DNA from: Morinoia aosen
Taxonomy: Eukaryota > Arthropoda > Malacostraca > Amphipoda > Talitridae
Length of the DNA stretch: 64,000 bases
Reading direction: 5' to 3'
Assembly (NCBI GenBank): GCA_030386875.1
Contig: CM059562.1
Span: 44,661,757 to 44,725,756 of the forward strand
This document shows, one piece after another, positions 53,759-64,000 of the stretch. Made by a program: the position numbers and the translations under genes. Below the pieces are notes generated by a model. That model was not told the DNA's origin. It ran no database searches and was given only the letters and a program-made list of their open reading frames with translations. Each line of letters starts with the position of its first letter. The first letter of the stretch is position 1.

Positions 53759-56700
53759 CTAAATAACAGTGATCAAATTGAATATGAAGCTGAAATCACA
53801 AACAATGAACGCGGCAATAAAGACCTAGAGACGAATACTAAATGCCCTGCTAGACCTAAAAAATGCAATAACTCCACTAAAGATCTGCCTATTGAGGTAA
53901 ATGATATCAAAATATTGCACATAAATGCTCGCAGCCTCAATGGTAAAATGGATGACGTACGAGTAATGTTGATCACTAACGATATCGATATTTTATGCGT
54001 ATCTGAAACATGGTTCGATTCACGAGTCGAAAGCTCATATCTCAGCATTACCGGGTACAAATTGTACCGTTATGACGGAGTCAAGAGTAAGAGAGGTAGC
54101 GGTTCATGCATTTTCATCAAAGATGTCTACTCTACATCCTTAGTTCCGATAAAAGAAAAATGCGAAGACATAGAAATGGTTTGGCTCAATGTTCAAGTAA
54201 ACAAACACAAGTCTTTCATTATCGGCAGTCTTTACAGACATCCGTCAGCATCTCTTCGTCCAACATTAGATTTCATTGAAAATACGCTTAGATCAATCTC
54301 TGCAGCCAAAAAGTCTTTCTATGTTTTCGGAGATTTTAACGTGGATCTGACAAATAAAAACAATAAGCTAAGCAAGATGCTGCACAGACTTAATCTTTCT
54401 CAAATGGTCCAAGAACCAGCGCGAATTACCAACGCTTCCAAAACTCTTCTTGACCTAGCAATTACAAACAATCCCCAAGCAGTACTCAGCACTGAAATCT
54501 TACCGTCCTTTTCTGATCACCATTCGGTAGAATTCCAAATCAATATTGCAAAAGAGAAACAGAAATCTAGTTACATTACATATCGCATGAAAAACCACTA
54601 CTCCCCTGAAATATTTCAAGAAAAGCTATTAGACAGATGGAGTGAATTTCAAGGCATGGAAAACACCGATGATGTCAATCTACAAGTTTCGCTTTTCAAC
54701 GAAAATTTCGTATCAGGAAAAGAAGACTTCGAATGCGAATGCGCACCTTTCACTGCGAAGAAAATTAAGCCAAGAATTTCTAAATGGATAACAGATGAGA
54801 TAAAACAGTTGAGCAGAGCTAAAAGAAATTTGCAGCGTGAGTACAAACTGAATAAATCAGACAGTACGCGTCGAATATTATATAAAGATCATGAGAAGAT
54901 CCTACGAAGAAAAGTTAAGGAAGCAAAACGGGACTACTTCCACAAATAACTCTTAGCGGCAAAACAAAACCCTAAAAGAACTTGGGAAATCATTAGAGAA
55001 GCTGCTCAGTATAAAAATTCAGACTGCATAAGCACTTTTGACAACCCCTCAGAAATGGCGAATGACTTTAACACTTTCTTCTCAAAAGTTGGCGAAGATG
55101 TTTTCAATGAAGTATCCAGGACAGTTTCAGACACATCTACAGAGGCAAATCTGAGCGATGTTTCATCCCCAAATAGTAGCAACAAGTGGAGACCAAAGCC
55201 AGTTAGCGTCATAGAGATACGAAAAATATTATACTCACTAAAGAATACTAAAGCGACCGGACATGATGGCATAAGCCTCCAACATATAAAAGATAAAAGA
55301 AAAATGCGAAGACATAGAAATGGTTTGGCTCAATGTTCAAGTAAACAAACACAAGTCTTTCATTATCGGCAGTCTTTACAGACATCCGTCAGCATCTCTT
55401 CGTCCAACATTAGATTTCATTGAAAATACGCTTAGATCAATCTCTGCAGCCAAAAAGTCTTTCTATGTTTTCGGAGATTTTAACGTGGATCTGACAAATA
55501 AAAACAATCAGCTAAGCAAGATGCTGCACAGACTTAATCTTTCTCAAATGGTCCAAGAACCAACGCGAATTACCAACACTTCTAAAACTCTTCTTGACCT
55601 AGCAATTACAAACAATCCCCAAGCAGTACTCAGCACAGAAATCTTACCGTCCTTTTCTGATCACCATTCGGTAGAATGCCAAATCAATATTGCAAAAGAG
55701 AAACAGAAATCTAGTTACATTACATATCGCATGAATAACCCCTACTCCCCTGAAATATTTCAAGAAAAGCTATTAGACAGATGGAGTGAATTTCAAGGCA
55801 TGGAAAACACCGATGATGTCAATCTACAAGTTCCGCTTTTCAACGAAAATTTCGTATCAGCTCTTAACGAATGCTCACCTTTCACTACAAATAAAGTTAA
55901 GCCAAGAATTTCTAAATGGATAACAGATGAGATAAAACATTTGAGCAGAGCTAAAAGAAATTTGCAGCGTGAGTACAAACTGAATAAATCAGACAGTATG
56001 CGTCGAAAATTATATAAAGATCAAGAGAAGATCCTACGAAGAAAAGTTAAGGAAGCAAAACGGGACTACTTCCACAAATAACTCTTAGCGGCAAAACAAA
56101 ACCCTAAAAGAACTTGGGAAATCATTAGAGGAGCTGCTCAGTATAAAAATTCAGACTGCAAAAGCACTTTTGACAACCCCTCAGAAATGGCGAATGACTT
56201 TAACACTTTCTTCTCAAAAGTTGGCGAAGATGTTTTCAATGAAGTATCCAGGACAGTTTCAGACACATCTACAGAGGCAAATCTGAGCGATGTTTCATCC
56301 CCAAATAGTAGCAACAAGTGGAGACCAAAGCCAGTTAGCGTCATAGAGATACGAAAAATCTTATACTCACTAAAGAATACTAAAGCGACTGGACATGATG
56401 GCATAAGCCTCCAACATATAAAAGACAGCTTCCCTGTCACAGCACCCTTTATTCGCTTGAAAATAAGTACATCTATAGTCACAAACAAGTTTCCCGATCA
56501 ATGGAAACTATGCATAATTAAGCCATTACATAAATCTGGTGATATCGACATAGCGTCAAACTACAGACCAATCAGTCTCCTGCCTGTTATGTCCAAAATA
56601 TTAGAAAAAGTAATAACAAACCAGCTCTCGTCTTACATAGACGAGTCACATCTACTGCATCGCAATCAATATGCTTACAGGAGGAATACCAGTACTCAGG

Positions 56701-57865
56701 ACGGCCTGTTAAACATAACAGAGAAATTTACAATGATATTGACCAAAAAAAATTAACTCTCTTACTATTGCTTAATCTCTCCAAAGCTTTCGACAGTGTT
56801 GAGCATAAGAAACTTCTACAGAAAATTTCAAACCTCAGAATAGACACTCAGTGGTTTGAAAGCTACCTACGAAACCGCTCTCATGCAGTGTGCTTGAATA
56901 ACAAAATGTCATCATTCTTACCAAATAATTTTGGCGTTCCTCAAGGTTCAATCATCGGCCCACTCCTATTTTCAATTTTCATCAACGATTTCCCCACCAT
57001 GCCGGCAAACACAAAAATCTCAATGTATGCTGATGACGTACAAATTGCCATGACAAGCTCAACAGCGGATTTAACAGAAACACAAGCCAACGCTGAAAAC
57101 CTTCTGAGAAATCTGAAATTGTGGTATGACCATAATGGCCTCAAACTTAACGCAAGTAAAACGCAATGCATTATTTTTGGATCACAGAATGCGACTGAAA
57201 ATTTACCACCATTCAAGCTAACATTTGGAGACGATACAATTAAACCAGTCGATAAGGTTAAAAATCTGGGTGTTTGGTTTGACAAAAATATGACTTTCAA
57301 TTCACACGTCGAAACAATGTGCAACAAAATTAACGGAACCTTAATGTTCTTTCATCGTATAAAGAACACACTTGACAAAAAATCTAGATTATTAGTGATT
57401 CAGTCTTTAGTTTTACCTCGTCTGGACTGCTGCAGTCTTGTGTGGGGAGACTTACCTAAATGTCGTCAGGAAGAATTGCAAAAATGTGCAAACTTCGCCG
57501 CCAAAGTGGTATGCAAAGGAAATTTCAATAAATACGATCATGTCACCCCTCTTTTAAGAAAACTCGACTGGATCCCAATACCGAACAGATTCATGATCCA
57601 GAAAGCTAGACGAGTATTCTCCTCTCTGTACCTCCCCCAAAGTAATGCAGAGGTGGTAAAATTTTTTCCATCTAATATCCCAAACGAAAGACCAAACCGG
57701 AGGAACGATGTTTTAGTCAGTTACCGTTCATCTAACGTGGGACAAAAAGCTCTCTCAGTTTCTGGAGCATTTTTGTGGAACAAGCTTCCCCAGTATATCA
57801 AAAACTCTAAAACTGGAAAAGAATTTAGAGTAAATGTGTCACGTCATTTTGCATCTCTGTCATAG
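53759..57865 (+). pseudogene. LINE ORF2: AP endonuclease and reverse transcriptase, rearranged
   Basis: Same frame as ORF1, open right after the TGA. The endonuclease starts HINARSLNGKMDD (about 53918) and has SETWF, YRHPS, GDFNVDL and SDHHSVE. RT follows: NYRPISLLPVMSKI (about 56560), LSKAFDSVEH, VPQGSIIGPLLFSIFINDF and YADD (57025-57036), then the tail to 57865. Lesions: a TAA after YFHK in both duplicate units (54947 and 56079), the tandem duplication itself, and a one-base loss near 56725. ORF2 nicks target DNA and copies the RNA there; this copy cannot make a whole protein. Confidence 0.9.
54148..56423 (+). repeat. Tandem duplication inside LINE ORF2 (1144 + 1132 bp)
   Basis: 54148-55291 recurs as 55292-56423, with roughly two dozen substitutions and one 12-bp indel block by eye. 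At the junction ...ATATAAAAGA meets GATAAAAGAAAA, sharing only GA, while both parents carry ATAAAAGA. Both units hold the same TAA after YFHK. Confidence 0.92.
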
Positions 57866-59308
57866 TCCCTGCAGCATCTCGGTGTGAACTTCCCATCGAT
57901 CAGAAATTTTAATTTTTCCTGAAATTTATGTTAGAAATTTAGAAACTATTTCATTTTACGTTTGCAAAGCGATTCGTATATTCATCTTTCTTATTTCTGT
58001 CGACAACAATGAGCACCACAGCCGTCAGTTCAGTGCAGCAGAACGAACGTTCTTTCCATAATTAGGAGTATTTCCTCATCTTTATTTTGTTATTTCTTTC
58101 TCTTTTCTGTATTAATATTTAACGTCCGTATGACAAATATACCATGAAATACATTTTGTGTGTACACCAATAAACAGGTTTATAGATGCGAGGGTTGTGT
58201 AAAGTTAATAATGAATTAAATTTTTGGCTAACGTTGTCTCGCTATTTCAAAATCATTCTCGAAGATGTTTTCAATCGATTTTCGGCTGAGCTAAGGGGAA
58301 AGGGGTAATTTAAGCATTGCATTTAGTCTTTTTATTTTTTTCCGTGCGTTCAGCGCACACTAGCACTGAACTTTCAAATCGGAAAAAACTCTAAATTTCT
58401 GTAATTAAAATTATCATTTTGGATCAAGGCCTAATCTTCCTATATGTGCCAATTTTGTGAATATTCTCCACTCAGATGTGATATCCGGCCACAATGTTCC
58501 TCCATTTTATCCCACGTACACATGTCCGTATAATGCTGAAGAGTTGTGTTGCTTCTTGACTATAACCTGATTTTTCTTAAAAATTTCTGTGAAGAAATTA
58601 AAAACCAGCTCATCAGCTCATTTTTATGTTTTTCGAAGTCTTCTCTTCCTTTTAGTTTTTTTTTTTTGCGAAAAATTTCTTAGGATTACAGTGAGCTCAG
58701 CTGTCATTTTCTGTGTAGTAGATGGTAGGTTGCTTCTATCTTTTATCTTATATATGTATTTTTTTCTAATATTTTATTTTCAATAAGTATATATATTAAT
58801 ATATGTGTGTAGGTATATATATGTATCTACATAAATAGATATACATGTTTCTATTTCATTTCTTTACGCAAAAAACATTCGGTTAATAAATTTTATTGCA
58901 ATAGCGAAATGATTCAGAAATAGATCTATCACTTCCCCAGAGGGCGTTTCTGTGAATCGGATTAATGTCATATATAATTAATGAAATAAAGTGCAATTTG
59001 AGCATATGAATCGTAGTAAAATTATCTTTCTGTCCGTATGTTGTACAAGCTATGAATTTTGATATTGAATATATGTTTGTTTACCCATTTCTACCGATAT
59101 TTTGTTGATATTTGTCAATCATGAGTGGTAACCGGCTTACACTGTATCTCTATTTTATCCCATGTACCCATGTCCGCATGATGTGGTGAATATCGAGAAG
59201 ATATGAAATATGTTTTTGGTGGTGATAGGGCTTTGCATATTTTTAGGGCATATTTTTCATTTCTCATTCAACTACCCTTGACAGAGATAGACTATTGGCA
59301 AGCCACGT
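57866..59308. other. LINE 3' region and AT-rich non-coding DNA
   Basis: The first 300 bp probably belong to the LINE 3' UTR, with an AATAAA at about 58171. After that the DNA is AT-rich with a TA-type simple tract at 58785-58850. No gene. Confidence 0.5.
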
Positions 59309-59505
59309 GTGGTTTGTCTATCAGTACGCCTCGTATATTTTGTCTATTAATATGCCTCGTATGGTCTATCTATTTTGTACACCTCTGATAGCTTGTCTAT
59401 TAGTACACCTCGTATAGTTTGCCTATTATTATTATGCCTCGTATGGCTTATCTGCTTGTACACCTCGGATGGTTTGTCAATTAGTACTCCTCGTATGGAA
59501 CATTT
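59309..59505. repeat. Degenerate 26-bp minisatellite, about 7 units
   Basis: Unit: TTTGTCTATTAGTACNCCTC followed by GTATGG. Variants include AATATGCC, GTACACC and ATTATTATGCC in the middle. Copies are well diverged. Confidence 0.8.
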
Positions 59506-59540
59506 GTTTTAGGATGCCCTATATTTGAGAAACTTTCAAA

Positions 59541-59596
59541 AGCCAATATGTTGGCATGTATCTCATGTGACAACTTGGAAATAAACATTTTTTCTT
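59541..59596. repeat. 56-bp segment shared with 28230-28285 (inverted)
   Basis: AGCCAATATGTTGGCATGTA and the following ATCTCATGTGACAACTTGG appear in reverse complement at 28230-28285 with about two mismatches, within the hAT-like remnant. The flanks differ, so this is a small piece of a dispersed element. Confidence 0.8.
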
Positions 59597-59599
59597 ATT

Positions 59600-60478
59600 G
59601 AAGCATTTCTGTTTCAGTTGTGAAATTTATTTTTCCCTACTGTAAATTGTAAGCAAGAATGGCTGAGATTAGTTGAAAACTTAGCACAACTCTTACAAAT
59701 CTTTTTCATTCACATAAATGGTAAAATGTAACCTCATGACCCATAAGATTGGTTTCCAGTGCCTCAATCACTCAATCCATTACTAAATTCTTCCGAACTT
59801 GTCATTTCCTCTTGAGAGTTTTATAATAAACTACTCATATTCTCCAATCTTCCCTTACCCTAATTATATTTCAGAACATACATCTGGGTGACAATGTAAA
59901 TCTGATCTTCACCCATATATTCTGTTTCATTACTCTCTCTTGCTTCTATCGTCCATATAAGATAGTCAATTGGTCTTTTCAACCATTTTTTCTTGTATAT
60001 CAGCTCAATATAGACAACCACAATTGATGATTTTAAATAATTGTCCCACTTAGATCAACCACCATATGCATCTTGCCCTCAAGCATCTTAGCATAACTAC
60101 ATTACAATTTATACCATTAGACACCTCTACAAGCCAGCTATATTATTGCATTCAAACAAACTTGCATTTAAAATCTTCTTCATATGTCAAAAGCCGGGTA
60201 GATTGGATGTTAATAACATTTAAATTTATAGACTTACACATTTCAGTATTTCTTATTAGCAAAACATCCATGCAACCTGGTTTATTCTTTCTACAAATCT
60301 CAAGCAATTGATAATTAAGATCAATACAATTAACTAAAATTTGGCACTTGTTCTTCTCATAATGTAGTCGTAAAGTTACCTTTATAATGAAAATTAAAAT
60401 TGAAAATCTATGGCACATGCTATCTGCACAGAATTGTCATTTATTTGAATAAATAGTTTTTATCAACACTTCTGGTTA
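59600..60478. other. Non-coding stretch, nothing recognised
   Basis: AT-rich DNA without supported features. Confidence 0.5.
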
Positions 60479-61860
60479 TGGTCAAATTTTACTTTAATGT
60501 TGTCAACGATTTTCATAATTTCGTTGCCAATAATCAATAAAGGAACACATTTAAAAACGTTTTACACACATGACATTCTGGTCGCTGATGCGTTATTTTC
60601 AAATTACTCAACTTTGAAGTTGGCTTGTGCGCGCCAGGGAAGAGAGCGTGCCAAGCGTAATTTAATTAATAACGGAAGCTTAACCCCTATTACAAACGTA
60701 AAGAGGTTGGGTTGTGAGGGGGAGCCACAGTTCTTCTAGTGAAAATTATGGTAAATGTTGAGGAGTTGACCATAATTAATTTTTAAGTTTTCGGTGCATA
60801 AACATAGTTAATTATGTGTAAATGAACAACTTTTCTTCCATGCACTTTCCGTCGGAAATAATTATTGAACGAGTTATAGGAATGAATTACTTACCGCAAC
60901 TGTAGTGTTTAGAGCGGGAAGTAATTAAGTATTCAACTTTGAAGTTGCCTTTCGCAGCGATCGTGCTAAATTAAATGAATAACGGAAGCTAACACCCTAT
61001 TACAAAGGTAAAGAGGTTGGGTCGTGAGGAGTAGCAACAGTTCTTCTAGTGAAAATTATAAATAAAGGTTTCTAGCGACGTCCGTTTACATTGACTCCAA
61101 GATGGCTGCCGCCATCTTGGGTACCAGGTGGAGCCATGGCAGCAGCCACCTTCCTTGGAGTCGATGCAAACGGACGTCACTAGAAACCTTTATTTATAAT
61201 TTTCACTAGAAGAACTGTGGCCACCCCTCACGACCCAACCTCTTTACATTTGTCATAGGGGGTTGGCTTCCCTTATTTATTTTTTCCCGCCTCAAACACT
61301 GGAGTTCCGGTAACTCATTTACCACTATAACTTGTAAAATACTCACTTGCGACAGAAAGTGCATTGAAGAAAACTTGTTTATTTTGATCTCATTAACAAC
61401 ATTTAGGCATCCATAAGTGGACAGTCAATTATGGTCAACTCCTCAACATTTACGAAAATTATAAATAAAGGTTTCCAGTGACCTCCGTTTACATCATCTC
61501 CAATGATGGCCACCCGGTACCCAAGATGACGGCCGCCATTTTGGAGCCGATGTAAACGGATGTCATCAGAAACCTTATTTATAATTTTCACTAGAAGAAC
61601 TGTGGCTACCCCTCACGACCCAACCTCTTTACGTTTGGAATAGGGGGTTAGCTTCCGTTTCAACTCTGAAATTGCGCAAAAAAGGCCATTCAGGAGCGCC
61701 GCTCGTATAACTTCAAACTTAAATAACTCGAAAACTAAGCATTTGCGAGCACATTGTCATTCATGTAAAATGTCTTAAAATCAACTATGTTTCCAATCTA
61801 TGGCAACAAAATTATGATAATCATTGACAACATTAAGTAAAAATTGACCCTGGTTTTTGT
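60479..61860. repeat. Nested foldback element of about 1.4 kb
   Basis: The outer arms (about 60479-60740 and 61590-61860) are inverted copies with GGTCAA...TTACTT, AATGTTGTCAACGAT, AACTTTGAAGTT and GTAAAGAGGTTGGG. The next layer (about 60740-60900 and 61290-61445) is an inverted pair with AATGTTGAGGAGTTGACCAT. The GTAAAGAGGTTGGG to CTTCTAGTGAAAATTAT block also occurs again around the centre. Two copies of a short palindrome (61065-61190 and 61450-61585) sit at the centre and between two right-arm layers. It does not code. Confidence 0.85.
61065..61190. repeat. Central palindrome of the foldback (unit 1)
   Basis: TATAAATAAAGGTTTCTAG, GACGTCCGTTTACAT and CTCCAAGATGGC are mirrored by their complements. 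Nearly the same unit recurs at 61450-61585, so it may be an independent small palindromic element that inserted twice. Confidence 0.8.
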
Positions 61861-62814
61861 CAAAATCTGCATTCAAGTTTAGTACAATCTAATCCAGTAT
61901 AATTGTTGCAAAATTATTTCATAGACTACATTTTGCAATTTGTAGTGTGATACATGTCTTTCTGTTTAAATTGAATCTGATTATTGTATTGTATTATTAC
62001 TGCTACAAATCTATAAATTCAGCATTACATTTGGAACTACAATTTGAAGTAATGTTATGATAAAGTCTTTTAATGCATATGTGGAATTGTTATTGACCAA
62101 TTTTTCATTGTCTTTTCATCTTTGGCAGGTATTAGATCATGATCAATTTTTATAATTTAACTATTAAACCAATTTGGTTAATATAATTGATTAGTCACTC
62201 AATATAGTGAAATTTTGAAGACACATTTAAAATAGACAGACATTTATTATCATTAAATTCAAGCAAACTGGCATGCCAGCTGTCTAAAATATTATCTTCA
62301 ACCACCTTTTTAATTGGCATGGAAAATTACAATTTACAAAGAAATGTTTTAAAGCATTATTAATTGAGCACATCTAATATAAATCTGCCCGGATTATTTC
62401 ATACATTATAGCATAGCAACGTGTTCAGAAAAACCTTCAACTAAATTGTACTACCATAAATCCCAAACGATTTTAAACGCCCCCACATATTTCCATAAAT
62501 TCACAGATATCGAACTGGTAAAAAAAATAAAAAATTTTCAATTTCACACCTTCCACGTTCAAGCTCCAGTGAATAATTATAGGGCAATTACCTCACACCA
62601 AGTTCTAGATATACTTAGATTTTGTATTAAAATCTAGTCGCCATTACGCTCGATTCAATGGGTATTCAACAATACCAACAAAAGTGGTATTGTTGTTGTC
62701 TAACTTGTCGTACAGCTGACTCAATTTGTCAAATATTGTCGCCAGGTGGCGTATCTCTATTTATCTGGGTTGCTATTCGTTCTGGGCCCGTAACGTCACC
62801 ACACCCTGGGCTTT
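61861..62814. other. Non-coding stretch, nothing recognised
   Basis: AT-rich, with no supported gene or repeat. Confidence 0.5.
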
Positions 62815-64000
62815 TTTTAAGAAAAGACTTGAATGCTCCTACCTTCTTATGTTTACCGTGGGCTGACTCAAGCCTCGCTACTTGGTCCACCGCCGACAGC
62901 CTGTGTCGAAATCCTCCCTGTTGTTCCTTCAGTGCGTGGTTCTCCTCTAGAAAATAGTTATCCGTTATTAATAAAAGCCTCCATTAATTTGCCAGTACAG
63001 GACAAGATAGGCCGATAGGAGGAGACACTTGAGGCAGGCTTAGAAAACTTTTGTATGGATAGGAGCAGAGCTTTTTTCCATGGTTTTGGGATTATTCCAT
63101 AATTGAAGCTTTAGTAGTAGATTTCAAGTAGCCATTCTTTGCATAATGGAGGAAGATGCTTGAAGTGTTCATAACTGACTCGGTCCAAACCTGTGGAGGT
63201 GTTACTTAGTGGAGAGATAGCTTTATTTAGTTCATGCATTGTTAGAGAGTTGTGCCACACTGGGTTGTCATTAAGCAAGGCTGTCGATAGAAACAAAAAT
63301 ATAAAGGTGGGTTAAGAATGAGGAACTGCTGCTGAAAAGTTACTTTCAAAATAAGAGGCCAGAAGATTAACTTTTTCCACTGACTCGGAAACTATTGAAG
63401 TTGCCGTGACAAAAGGTTGCGTATGGCGATGGGAGGGCTTGAGGTTGCGAATTTTTTTCCGAAGTATTGAAGGAGGAGTCTCTGAGGTGACTGAGTTGCA
63501 AAATTTTATCCAGGATGAGCGTTTTGCTAGATTACATGTTTCAAAGCAATGGGACGAAGTAGGAATGAAACTCAATGTCACTAACACATGCTTATTTCTG
63601 TCATAGACCTCTCTCCATGACATTCAGGCGCGAACTAGCTGTCTTTTGGTGAGTGATAGATCTCGCCCGACACCTTTCTCTCCTGCTTGCTTTCTCGCTC
63701 AGTCTTTCGGTGTGTAAGAACCCTTTTGCTAGCTTTACTTCTCTCTTTAGGAGAGCTTCTGCATGTTTGAAGACTATGAGGTTTGGTTGTGATGGTTTAG
63801 CAAACTTTTTCTTCGTAGAGTTTCTGTTTTCAAGGGCAGCCTTACAGGATTGATTCCACCAAGGCTTGCTGAAACGAGGGTTGACTGTTTCTATTGTTTG
63901 GGGAAAAGCTGTAGTGGAGGCTGTTAAAATGCAAGTTGTGAAATTTGATGAGCATATGTTTACATCTTCGTCTCTGAACTCATCTTTGTTTTGAAGAGAT
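62815..64000 (-). pseudogene. I/R1/Jockey-like LINE fragment running off the window
   Basis: Minus strand, entering from the right edge. NPRFSKPWWNQSCKAALENR (about 63870) is the linker box (WWN..C) found after the endonuclease. Then come the 63623-63312 frame (SWIKFCNSVTSETPP) and the 63296-63111 frame (LNKAISPLSNTSTGLDRVSY, the conserved region before RT). RT fingers follow (SSYRPILSCTGKLMEAFIN, about 62985, then EQQGGFRHRLSAVDQVARLE, about 62880). Frames shift repeatedly. The palm with YADD is missing: similarity ends near 62815. Confidence 0.75.

Larger units (their letters stand above)
51700..58185 (+). mobile_element. CR1/Jockey-like LINE with OTU-protease ORF and internal duplication
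   Basis: Non-LTR retrotransposon reading rightward: an ORF ending in an OTU domain, AP-type endonuclease, linker, RT and C-terminal tail, then a 3' region with AATAAA near 58171. A 1.1-kb stretch (endonuclease middle to RT start) is duplicated in tandem (54148-55291 and 55292-56423). Boundaries are approximate: no terminal duplication was found. A 5'-truncated relative lies at 21440-23762 on the minus strand. Confidence 0.9.

Overview
This is nuclear DNA of a metazoan, most likely an arthropod. Three short exons with good splice signals on the minus strand read as a VPS13-family lipid-transfer protein. The rest is AT-rich sequence crowded with animal-type transposable elements: Gypsy LTR elements, CR1/Jockey- and I/R1-like LINEs, Penelope-like (PLE) fragments, TIR and foldback DNA elements, SINE-like retroposons and minisatellites. 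There are no bacterial features, no rRNA, and no tRNA that I could support. The species cannot be fixed from the sequence.

Layout. 1-5.5 kb: AT-rich, with a TTAA-flanked DNA element and one copy of a dispersed retroposon. 5.5-9.6 kb: a 5'-truncated, decayed Mag/K02A2.6-like Gypsy element with one 3' LTR. 9.6-17 kb: a 2.7-kb TIR element flanked by TTATA repeats, retroposon copies, foldbacks, and an unrecognised 3'-exon-like coding stretch. 17-26 kb: PLE pieces with hammerhead-like motifs, and a 5'-truncated LINE on the minus strand. 27-35 kb: a second TTAA element, a Mutator-like MITE, other palindromes, and LINE fragments. 35.9-46.5 kb: the VPS13 exons. The intron between two of them holds a nearly intact 8.2-kb Gypsy element (LTR-gag-pol-LTR, GTAT target duplication). 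Its unusually long LTRs contain a 78-bp tandem array. 48.6-49.2 kb: a 32-bp minisatellite. 51.7-58 kb: a LINE whose first ORF ends in an OTU-type cysteine protease domain and is joined in frame, across one TGA, to an endonuclease/reverse transcriptase ORF. Inside it is a 1.1-kb tandem duplication. 59-62 kb: a small minisatellite and a nested 1.4-kb foldback. 62.8-64 kb: a minus-strand LINE fragment that runs off the window.

The genes do not form a pathway. The host content is one fragmentary gene. The strongest biology lies in the elements: a textbook -1 frameshift signal between gag and pol of the intronic Gypsy element, an exact six-unit copy-number difference between its two LTR arrays, and the OTU-bearing LINE with a readthrough-type TGA CTA junction. 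Apart from the LINE's OTU ORF, most element ORFs carry at least one stop or frameshift. The intronic Gypsy element is young: its two LTRs differ by only a handful of substitutions outside the array.
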